From positions 1 to 7,061 of the forward strand of contig SFQP01000064.1 in NCBI GenBank assembly GCA_004562975.1: a DNA stretch of 7,061 nucleotides, read 5' to 3'. The translations under genes and the position numbers were made by a program. The notes beneath the pieces are model-generated. The model did no database searches. It saw nothing but the letters and a program-made list of their open reading frames with translations, and had not been told where the DNA came from. This DNA is from a bacterium (GTDB lineage: Bacteria; Bacteroidota; Bacteroidia; Bacteroidales; Bacteroidaceae). This document shows, piece by piece, positions 1-5,494 of the stretch; position 1 is the first letter of the stretch; every line of letters begins with the position of its first letter.

Positions 1-471
1 GCTGTCGAGCACGTCGAGCAGGGGCTTGTCATACTCGTCAATCAGCACCACGACCCGGCGCCCCGTGGCGCGATGTGCCGCCTGGAGCACCGAGCGGAAG
101 CGTTGGCCGAGCGTCTTGGCCTCCGAGCGTCCGTACCGCCTCTCGCCCTCTGCCACATAGTCCTCCAGCATCTGGTCGAGCACATGGGGCTGTGTAAAGT
201 TTTCACTGCCGAACGAGAGGTGGAACACGGGATGCTCGTACCACTTCTTTTCCAACGCTTCAATGGCCAAGCCCCGGAACAGTTCCTTGTGGCCCAGAAA
301 ATAGTGTTTCAGCGTGGAGAGAAGGAGGCTCTTGCCGAAGCGGCGCGGACGGCTCAGGAAATAGACAGTGCCGTTGGACGCGAGGTCGTAAACCAACGCC
401 GTCTTGTCCACGTACACGTAGCCGTCCTCACGCAGCCTGTCGAAGCTCTGTATGCCGATGGGGTATTTCAT
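1..471 (-). CDS. AAA-ATPase-like / PD-(D/E)XK family protein, N-terminal part (runs off left edge)
   Basis: Reading the minus strand from ATG 471-469 gives 157 uninterrupted codons to the window edge, so the stop lies outside. Visible directly: an N-terminus starting MKYPIGIQSFDRLREDGYVYVDKT, given here in key parts only as IGIQSF at residues 5-10 and YVDKT at 20-24; a Walker A-like FLSRPRRFGKSLLL at 38-51; and a Walker B-like VVVLIDEYDKPLLD at 140-153. This order and spacing is characteristic of the Bacteroidetes-rich AAA-ATPase-like family (Pfam AAA-ATPase_like), whose members usually carry a C-terminal PD-(D/E)XK nuclease-like domain and are around 500 residues or longer. That C-terminal part would be beyond the window and is inferred only. 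The in-frame stop TAA lies six codons upstream of the ATG, so the start is well bounded. Biological role is not established; a nuclease or mobile/defence-like role is speculation. It lies 120 nt after punA, past a hairpin, and is probably transcribed separately. Confidence 0.88.
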   Translation of the reverse strand, partial: MKYPIGIQSFDRLREDGYVYVDKTALVYDLASNGTVYFLSRPRRFGKSLLLSTLKHYFLGHKELFRGLAIEALEKKWYEHPVFHLSFGSENFTQPHVLDQMLEDYVAEGERRYGRSEAKTLGQRFRSVLQAAHRATGRRVVVLIDEYDKPLLDVLDS

Positions 472-562
472 GATGCTGCCAATCAATTAGAAAGTGAAGA
501 ACCCGTTGAAAAAACAGGAAGTTTTTTGAGTAACAGAGAATTAAGCTGAAGGAACTATTATA

Positions 563-585
563 GGGTGGCAGGCTGTCTGCCACCC
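563..585 (-). terminator. Hairpin after punA, probable terminator
   Basis: A perfect 9-bp inverted repeat, GGGTGGCAG (563-571) and CTGCCACCC (577-585), with a 5-nt loop starts six bases after the punA stop. In the minus-strand transcript it is followed by an A/U-rich TATAATAGTT rather than a clean U-run. It is therefore either a weak intrinsic terminator or a 3'-end stabilising stem. It marks the likely end of the sppA-lpxK-punA unit. Confidence 0.55.
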
Positions 586-591
586 CTTCGT

Positions 592-1404
592 TCAGCACGC
601 GCGCTTCACCAGCTCGCGGAAGATTTCGGCCATGAGCGGCTGCACGGCATCGGCGGCGCGCTGCACTTCTTCGTGGCTCACTTCCACTATCTTGCCCTCC
701 ACGCCGAGGTCGGTGATGATACTGATACCGAACACGCGGATGCCGCAATGGTGGGCCACGATGACTTCGGGCACGGTGGACATGCCCACGGCATCGGCTC
801 CGAATATGTGGTACATCTTGTATTCTGCCGGGGTCTCGAAGGTAGGACCCTGTGTGGCAAGGTAAACGCCTTCGACCACACGTATGCCTTTTTCGCGTGC
901 TATCTGCCGGGCCAGTTCCAGGAACTCATGGTCGTAAGCCTCGTGCATATCGGGAAAGCGCGGACCGGTGGGGAAGTTGGGACCGTGAAGCGGATGTTCG
1001 GGCATGAAGTTGATGTGGTCGTTGATGAGCATGAGGTCGCCGATTTCAAAGTCGGGGTTCATACCGCCTGCCGCATTGCTCACAAAGAGGTTCTTGATGC
1101 CCAGTTCGTACATCACCCTGACGGGGAAGGTTACCTGCTTCATGTCGTAGCCTTCATAATAATGGAAACGTCCCTGCAAGGCCATCACCTCCTTTCCGCC
1201 GAGGCGGCCAAAGATAAGCTTGCCTGAATGGCCTTCTACTGTCGAAACGGGGAAGTTGGGGATATCCTGATACGGAAAGGCTTCTTCTATTTCGATTTCC
1301 TGAGCCAGACGGCCCAGTCCGGTGCCCAGCACGATGGCTGTGAGGGGGCGCATGGTGGTGTGCTGCTTAATCCACGCAGCGGTTTCTTGTATGGCTGTCA
1401 ACAT
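592..1404 (-). CDS. punA: Purine nucleoside phosphorylase (trimeric, PNP/MTAP family)
   Basis: Cytosolic enzyme of purine salvage: cleaves purine (deoxy)nucleosides with phosphate to free base and (deoxy)ribose-1-phosphate. The start at 1404 gives 270 aa, the usual length of the trimeric family. An upstream in-frame start at 1539 would add 45 residues lying inside lpxK that do not resemble the family, so I reject it. Visible signatures: GTGLG at 27-31, EGHSG at 57-61 (phosphate-site His59), QGRFHYYEGY at 77-86 (Arg79, His81), SNAAGG at 109-114, PTFETPAE at 187-194 (purine-site Phe189/Glu190), GMSTVPEV at 207-214 and SHEEV at 243-247. Asp232, in ITDLG, sits where human PNP has Asn243, which may widen the base specificity. 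The first 38 nt overlap the end of lpxK, indicating a shared transcript and possibly coupled translation. Identification is firm; exact substrate range is inference. Confidence 0.95.
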   Translation of the reverse strand: MLTAIQETAAWIKQHTTMRPLTAIVLGTGLGRLAQEIEIEEAFPYQDIPNFPVSTVEGHSGKLIFGRLGGKEVMALQGRFHYYEGYDMKQVTFPVRVMYELGIKNLFVSNAAGGMNPDFEIGDLMLINDHINFMPEHPLHGPNFPTGPRFPDMHEAYDHEFLELARQIAREKGIRVVEGVYLATQGPTFETPAEYKMYHIFGADAVGMSTVPEVIVAHHCGIRVFGISIITDLGVEGKIVEVSHEEVQRAADAVQPLMAEIFRELVKRAC

Positions 1405-2443
1405 ATTGCAAAATGGTTTGGTTGAAATCTGATGGTGTTTCCGGTGCGGCTTCCACCCGGACGGTGATGGGCTGCACCAGAAGGTGATTGATAAGTCCAG
1501 GGCTGAGCCACTTCTGGATGGCTTGCAACCGGGTGGCATCTTTCTGGGTGGTCAGTACACAGGTGGCGGCACCCTCTGCGTAACGGCTGTTGATTCGTTC
1601 GGCATCGCGACGGGTGAAGGCATGGTGGTCGGGGAAGGAAAGCGCGTCGACTGCCGCCGCCCCGCACGCTTCCACGTGGCGGATGAGCGGTTCGGGATGG
1701 GCAATGCCTGTGACGAGCAACACCTTCTGTCCGGCAAATGATGGGGTCGAAGCAGCCGAGGCAACGTCCTGAGGTGCTGCCGGCTGTGCGTTCCATGGCC
1801 GGGGTGTGCCGTAGTGGATGCAGCTGTAGAAGAGTTTCTGTCCGGGCAACACCTTGAGTGCCGGGCGGCTGTCAGCCGGACATTTGGTGACGACAATGGC
1901 CTGAGCCCTGCGTGCCGCCCCTGCCGGTTCGCGTAGCCGTCCCCATGGCAACAGGTGGTCGTCGGTGTAGAGGCGTGAGGCTGCCGTGAGCAACACGTTG
2001 AAGCCGGCACGCACATACCGGTGCTGGTAAGCATCATCGAGCACCACGACCTGCGGCGCGGGTGTCAATTGCAACAACCGTTCGATGCCTTCTACGCGCC
2101 GTTCGCACACGGCCACGGTGGCAAAGGGGCAGTTACGGCGTATCTGCAAAGGTTCATCGCCGATGTCCTCCGCCGTATGATTGTCGCCAGCAAGGACGTA
2201 GCCCTTGGTCTTCCTGCCATAGCCGCGTGAGAGCATCGCCACGCGGTAACCATGGGCGTGGAGCAGCCTGAGAATGTATTCCACATGAGGCGTTTTCCCC
2301 GTTCCTCCCACAGCGAGGTTGCCCACGCAGATAACCGGAAGGGGGAAGCTGCGCGAAGGCAGACATCCCCAATCGAACAGTTTGCCGCGCAGCCAAACGA
2401 TGAGGCCCCAAAGGAGGGAGAGGGGGGATAACAGGACTGACAT
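1367..2443 (-). CDS. lpxK: Tetraacyldisaccharide 4'-kinase (lipid A 4'-kinase)
   Basis: Phosphorylates the 4' position of tetraacyldisaccharide-1-phosphate to give lipid IVA, a late step of the Raetz pathway on the inner face of the cytoplasmic membrane. Length 358 aa, close to normal. The N-terminal stretch at about 4-20 is hydrophobic, as expected for the membrane-associating helix. The Walker A region VGNLAVGGTGKTP spans 40-52. Other family signatures are LSRGYGRK at 71-78, LDDAYQHR at 135-142, FPDHHAF at 270-276 and LTTQKDATRL at 297-306 (TxKD-type motif). A Pro/Ala-rich segment at about 214-236 looks like a linker between the two lobes. The ATG at 2443 is followed directly by family-like sequence; there is no Shine-Dalgarno, as is usual in Bacteroidetes. 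It lies 101 nt after sppA, and that gap holds a long inverted repeat; its 3' end overlaps punA by 38 nt. Confidence 0.95.
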   Translation of the reverse strand: MSVLLSPLSLLWGLIVWLRGKLFDWGCLPSRSFPLPVICVGNLAVGGTGKTPHVEYILRLLHAHGYRVAMLSRGYGRKTKGYVLAGDNHTAEDIGDEPLQIRRNCPFATVAVCERRVEGIERLLQLTPAPQVVVLDDAYQHRYVRAGFNVLLTAASRLYTDDHLLPWGRLREPAGAARRAQAIVVTKCPADSRPALKVLPGQKLFYSCIHYGTPRPWNAQPAAPQDVASAASTPSFAGQKVLLVTGIAHPEPLIRHVEACGAAAVDALSFPDHHAFTRRDAERINSRYAEGAATCVLTTQKDATRLQAIQKWLSPGLINHLLVQPITVRVEAAPETPSDFNQTILQYVDSHTRNRCVD

Positions 2444-2456
2444 GGAGAATTTATTG

Positions 2457-2527
2457 TATAATGAGGTCTACGACCGACATACAGGACGATGCAGTACCGC
2501 CGCCACCATTGGCGTAGCCTCATTATA
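2457..2527 (-). repeat. Bulged 15-bp inverted repeat in the sppA-lpxK gap (lpxK leader hairpin)
   Basis: TATAATGAGG-T-CTACG (2457-2472) is the inverted copy of CGTAGCCTCATTATA (2513-2527): 15 paired bases with one unpaired base, enclosing a 40-nt loop. In the minus-strand mRNA the stem would end 13 nt before the lpxK ATG. It could be a leader structure affecting lpxK expression, a processing signal between sppA and lpxK, or the ends of a small 71-bp MITE-like insertion, since TA dinucleotides border both ends. The function is not known. Confidence 0.7.
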
Positions 2528-2556
2528 AATTATAAATTGATGAATCACTTCACAAA
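2525..2556 (-). promoter_or_regulatory. Weak candidate promoter for lpxK-punA
   Basis: On the minus strand a TTTG (2556-2553, inside the last codons of sppA) stands 20 bp before TAATTTAT (2532-2525). The spacing is right for a Bacteroidetes promoter, but the -7 box misses the terminal TTTG, so this is a weak match. Read-through from sppA is equally likely. Confidence 0.2.
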
Positions 2557-4317
2557 GTTCGGTTCAAACATTATCCGTGCCTGGATCATGTCGCGCTTGT
2601 TGCGGAGCGAGCGGATGAAGCGGAGGGGAGCGTAGTACTCGCCAAGGGAAACCTGCAACTTCTGCTCCAGATAATCATCGCCCTGCATTTGCTGCATCAG
2701 GTTATCCATCCACGAAGCCTGTGCGGGGTAGGATGCCACGGCGTAATCCTTCACCTTGGCGCGGCGTGCAGCCTCGGCCACGGCATCGTCCAGCGTGCCG
2801 AGCTTGTCGACCAATTTGATTTTCAAAGCCTGGTTACCCGTCCAGACACGTCCTTGGGCAATGCGGTCCACCTCCTCTGTTTTCATTTTGCGCCCGGCGG
2901 CCACACGGCTGAGGAAGAGCGCGTAACCACGGTTCACGTAGCCCTGCATGGCAGCGGCCTCAGCCGGCGAGAACGGACGGCCCGATGCTCCAAAGTCGGC
3001 AGCCTCGTTGGTTTTCACTACATCGAAATGGAGGCCCAGCTTGTCAACAAGCAAGCCCGAGGCGTCGGGCACCATGCCGAAGATGCCGATGCTGCCCGTC
3101 AGCGTGGTGGGTTCGGCCACGATGTAGTCAGCACCGCACGACATATAGTAACCTCCCGAGGCCGCCATGCCGCTCATGGACACCACCACGGGTTTCTTCT
3201 TCTTCAGCAACTGCACGGCACGCCACATCTGTTCCGAAGCGTAGGCACTGCCGCCTCCGGAGTTGATGCGCAGCACCACAGCTTTCACGTTGTCGTCATC
3301 GGCCAGCTTGTCCAAGTCGGCCACGACCTGCTGCCCCACAATTTGCGGAGTATTAGAACTCCAAACGCCACCGGCAGCCTCGTCCACAATGTCGCCTTCG
3401 GCATAGTAAACGGCCACCTCGTTGTCCGAATTTGCCGGTTTGTAGAGCTTGGCCACATCTTGCACTTCCACCAGCTTCACCTCGTCCTGCGCGGACAGGG
3501 AGCGGAGTTTGGCGCGCACGCCGTCGATATACGTGAGCGAGTCTACCAAGTTCATTTTCACATAGTCTTTGGCAGCGGCAAAGGTGATGTAGTGGTCGGC
3601 GTAAGCGTTCAGACTGTCAGCCTTCACCCGGCGCGAAGCGGCCACATCCTTCACCATCTGCTGCCAGATGTCGCCTACAAAGGAAGAAACCTGTTCGCGG
3701 TTGGCATCGCTCATCTGCGTCAAGATGTAAGGTTCCACGGCACTCTTGTACGTGCCCACCTTGAACACCTGCATCTTCACGCCGATTTTTTCCAGCAGTT
3801 CGGTAAAGAATATGGGTTGCGAGGCAATGCCGCGCCAGTCCACCATGCCGCTCGGGTTGAGCCAAACCTTGTCGGCGGTCGAGGCTATGTAATAGGCACC
3901 TTGCAAATAATTGTCGGAGTAAGCCACCACGAATTTCTTGCTCTTCTTGAAGTCGAGCAGCGCGGCACGCAGTTCCTGCAACGAAGCGAAGTCAGCCGAG
4001 AAGATGCCGCCTTCTATATAGATACCCTTGATTTTGTCGTTATCCTTGGCCACGCGGATGGCCTTGATCATGTCGTCCAGTCCCTGCGACTCCAAGGCTT
4101 CATTGCCCATGAAGGAAGAGAACGGATCGTCTACCGCCCGTTCGCTCAGCGAACCGCTCAACGACAGGCGCAACACACTGCCGTCTTCCACGACGGGTTC
4201 CGATGAACTTGACAACGCGATGCTGCCCAGCGTGGCCAGCCCCATCAGGAACAGCAACACGGCCACACACAGCATACCGACGATGGTGGCCAATACGTAT
4301 TTGAAAAACTGTTTCAT
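2545..4317 (-). CDS. sppA: Signal peptide peptidase SppA, 67K type
   Basis: Membrane-anchored serine protease that degrades signal peptides left in the cytoplasmic membrane after secretion, with its active site on the periplasmic side. Length 590 aa, typical of the long two-domain (67K) form. A single strongly hydrophobic N-terminal segment at about 9-36 is the anchor. The N-terminal protease-fold domain carries VGTYKSAVEP at 188-197, whose Lys191 corresponds to the catalytic lysine of E. coli SppA. The C-terminal domain carries RINSGGGS at 350-357 and MSGMAASGGYY at 381-391, whose Ser387 corresponds to the catalytic serine. TGSIGIFG at 407-414 is also conserved. So the Ser/Lys dyad split across the two domains is intact. 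The start at 4317 directly precedes the membrane anchor. It follows xth by 73 nt with no clear promoter in the gap, and precedes lpxK by 101 nt. Confidence 0.96.
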   Translation of the reverse strand: MKQFFKYVLATIVGMLCVAVLLFLMGLATLGSIALSSSSEPVVEDGSVLRLSLSGSLSERAVDDPFSSFMGNEALESQGLDDMIKAIRVAKDNDKIKGIYIEGGIFSADFASLQELRAALLDFKKSKKFVVAYSDNYLQGAYYIASTADKVWLNPSGMVDWRGIASQPIFFTELLEKIGVKMQVFKVGTYKSAVEPYILTQMSDANREQVSSFVGDIWQQMVKDVAASRRVKADSLNAYADHYITFAAAKDYVKMNLVDSLTYIDGVRAKLRSLSAQDEVKLVEVQDVAKLYKPANSDNEVAVYYAEGDIVDEAAGGVWSSNTPQIVGQQVVADLDKLADDDNVKAVVLRINSGGGSAYASEQMWRAVQLLKKKKPVVVSMSGMAASGGYYMSCGADYIVAEPTTLTGSIGIFGMVPDASGLLVDKLGLHFDVVKTNEAADFGASGRPFSPAEAAAMQGYVNRGYALFLSRVAAGRKMKTEEVDRIAQGRVWTGNQALKIKLVDKLGTLDDAVAEAARRAKVKDYAVASYPAQASWMDNLMQQMQGDDYLEQKLQVSLGEYYAPLRFIRSLRNKRDMIQARIMFEPNFVK

Positions 4318-4390
4318 AATAATAGAGTAAGTGATTTAATGACGGAAATGAAGTTTTTGTAATGATAAGACGAAACAGACGGGCCGGCTG

Positions 4391-5161
4391 CTACATATTT
4401 TCTTGGGGAAAGTCGATGACCACCTCTACAGGGCAATGGTCTGAACCGTAGACTTCGTTGTGAATGCGTGCTTGCTGCAAGGCCGGTTGCAGACGGTTCG
4501 AGACCAGGAAGTAGTCGATGCGCCACCCGGCATTCTTCTCCCTTGCCTTGAAGCGGTAGGACCACCAGGAATAGGCTCCTTCCAGGGTGGGATTGAAAAA
4601 GCGGAAGGTGTCCGTCAGGCCGATGCCGAGCAGTTCCGAGAACTTACCGCGTTCCTCATCGGTAAAACCTGCATTCTTTCGGTTTGTCTTCGGGTTCTTC
4701 AGGTCGATTTCCTGATGCGCCACGTTGAGGTCGCCGCAGATTACCACCGGCTTCTGTTCGTCAAGCCGGCGGATATATGCCCTGAAAGCATCGTCCCACG
4801 TCATGCGATAGTCCAGCCGCTTCAAACCGTCCTGCGCATTGGGAGTATATACTGTCACGAGGAAGAACTGCGGCATCTCCAGCGTGATGACGCGCCCTTC
4901 GTGGTCGTGCTCCTCCAGTCCCAGCCCATAAGTGACGGCGAGCGGTTCGTGGCGTGTGTAGATGGCCGTACCGGAATAGCCTTTCTTTTCGGCATAGTTC
5001 CAATAACTGTGGTAGCCATCAAAAACCAAGTCAAGTTGTCCGTCCTGCATTTTGGTTTCTTGCAGGCAGAAAAAATCTGCATTGAGTGCATTGAAGGCTT
5101 CGGCAAAGCCTTTGCCACAGCAGGCCCGCAGGCCGTTCACGTTCCACGAAATGAATTTCAT
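4391..5161 (-). CDS. xth: Exodeoxyribonuclease III / AP endonuclease (APE1/ExoA-like)
   Basis: Base-excision repair enzyme that nicks DNA 5' of abasic sites and trims 3' blocking groups; Mg2+-dependent, cytosolic. Length 256 aa, normal for the exonuclease-endonuclease-phosphatase fold. All expected catalytic positions are visible: Asn7 in SWNVNGLR (5-12), Glu35 in LQETK (33-37), Tyr105 in VYTPN (104-108), Asp144 and Asn146 in CGDLNVAH (142-149), Asp216 in GWRIDYFL (212-219), and Asp241-His242 in GSDHCPV (239-245). The WWSYRFKAREKNAGWRIDYF stretch at 199-218 is closer to the APE1/ExoA branch than to classic E. coli Xth. The ATG at 5161 gives the canonical MKFISWNVNGLR beginning. First gene of the minus-strand series, with a leader of about 100 nt if the -7-like box at 5277-5284 is used. 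Confidence 0.96.
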   Translation of the reverse strand: MKFISWNVNGLRACCGKGFAEAFNALNADFFCLQETKMQDGQLDLVFDGYHSYWNYAEKKGYSGTAIYTRHEPLAVTYGLGLEEHDHEGRVITLEMPQFFLVTVYTPNAQDGLKRLDYRMTWDDAFRAYIRRLDEQKPVVICGDLNVAHQEIDLKNPKTNRKNAGFTDEERGKFSELLGIGLTDTFRFFNPTLEGAYSWWSYRFKAREKNAGWRIDYFLVSNRLQPALQQARIHNEVYGSDHCPVEVVIDFPQENM

Positions 5162-5210
5162 GATATCAAGGGATGATTGGGTAAGATAGGAAAATATTCG
5201 ATCCGTCAGC

Positions 5211-5260
5211 CTGCGCCGTTATGGCAATGGATAATGATTCATTAACAACTGCCGTCGCAG
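5211..5260. repeat. Nested inverted repeats with 13-bp palindrome in xth leader
   Basis: TAATGATTCATTA (5232-5244) is a perfect dyad around a central T. It is enclosed by GGCA (5223-5226) with TGCC (5250-5253), and further out by CTGCG (5211-5215) with CGCAG (5256-5260). It would lie within the xth 5' leader if transcription starts near 5270. It could be an operator or an RNA stem; either is unproven. Confidence 0.4.
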
Positions 5261-5276
5261 TTCCTGACTATGGGAG

Positions 5277-5284
5277 CAAAAATA
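5277..5284 (-). promoter_or_regulatory. Candidate -7 box for xth
   Basis: Minus-strand TATTTTTG matches the Bacteroidetes -7 consensus TAnnTTTG exactly. No TTTG lies at the proper 19-21 bp upstream distance, so the -33 element is missing or degenerate. Transcription would start near 5270, leaving a leader of roughly 110 nt. Confidence 0.45.
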
Positions 5285-5340
5285 GTTATTTTTACTTACA
5301 CCCCCTACTTGTACCGCCTTTTTCGTGAATACACCGTGCT

Positions 5341-5361
5341 GAAACATTGCGCGAAACATTG
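5341..5361. repeat. Tandem 9-bp direct repeat GAAACATTG
   Basis: GAAACATTG occurs at 5341-5349 and again at 5353-5361, a 12-bp period. It sits about 80 bp upstream of the DUF1573 -33 element and could be a paired binding site, or chance. Confidence 0.5.
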
Positions 5362-5386
5362 GGTGCCCCTACCCCGTCCTGCAAGA

Positions 5387-5415
5387 TGCCGAGCTTTATA
5401 GGCTGCGGCTCGGCA
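5387..5415. repeat. GC-rich inverted repeat upstream of DUF1573 promoter
   Basis: TGCCGAGC (5387-5394) pairs perfectly with GCTCGGCA (5408-5415) around a 13-nt loop. Its right arm shares three bases with the next hairpin, so the two structures would be mutually exclusive or coaxially stacked. No T-run follows on the plus strand, which argues against a simple terminator. Confidence 0.6.
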
Positions 5416-5449
5416 ATGAAAAGAAAAATGGCTTTTTCTTTTGCATTGC
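5413..5449. repeat. 16-bp A/T-rich bulged inverted repeat overlapping the -33 element
   Basis: GCAATG (5413-5418) plus AAAAGAAAAA (5419-5428) pairs with TTTTTCTTTT (5433-5442) plus CATTGC (5444-5449). The loop is TGGC and G5443 is a single bulge. The right arm contains the TTTG of the DUF1573 promoter, so a protein or cruciform here could affect that promoter. Confidence 0.7.
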
Positions 5450-5470
5450 ACTCGCCTTGCACTAATTTTG
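5440..5470 (+). promoter_or_regulatory. Bacteroidetes consensus promoter for the DUF1573 gene
   Basis: TTTG (5440-5443), a 19-bp spacer, then TAATTTTG (5463-5470) match the -33 TTTG / -7 TAnnTTTG consensus with correct spacing. Transcription should start near 5476, about 20 nt before the ATG at 5495. TTGCACT occurs twice in the spacer (5446-5452 and 5457-5463), 11 bp apart. Confidence 0.8.
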
Positions 5471-5494
5471 CCACTTGAATCAGTCTTCCAATCC

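Larger units (their letters stand above)
5162..5494. other. Divergent intergenic region between xth and the DUF1573 gene
   Basis: 333 bp with no convincing gene. From left to right it holds a nested hairpin and palindrome (5211-5260), a -7-like box facing xth (5277-5284), a tandem 9-bp direct repeat (5341-5361), a GC-rich hairpin (5387-5415), an A/T-rich bulged hairpin (5413-5449), and a consensus promoter facing the DUF1573 gene (5440-5470). Base composition is more A/T-rich than the flanking genes. Confidence 0.85.

Noticed and set aside
509..527. AAAAAAC/GTTTTTT hairpin between punA and the AAA-ATPase-like gene
   Set aside because: Seven mostly A-T pairs in an A/T-rich gap. It is too weak to call a terminator or regulatory site.
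565..1227. 220-aa plus-strand frame antisense to punA, and a 158-aa frame (73-549) antisense to the AAA-ATPase-like gene
   Set aside because: Both mirror strong minus-strand genes; no promoter, no family resemblance.
2689..4206. 505-aa plus-strand reading frame antisense to sppA
   Set aside because: His-rich, low-quality translation with no recognisable family, fully opposite an intact SppA with all catalytic residues. It is a codon-bias shadow.
5221..5328. 35-codon plus-strand small open frame (MAMDNDSL...) in the divergent region
   Set aside because: It has no plus-strand promoter or start context, overlaps the xth -7 box on the other strand, and resembles no family. It cannot be separated from chance.
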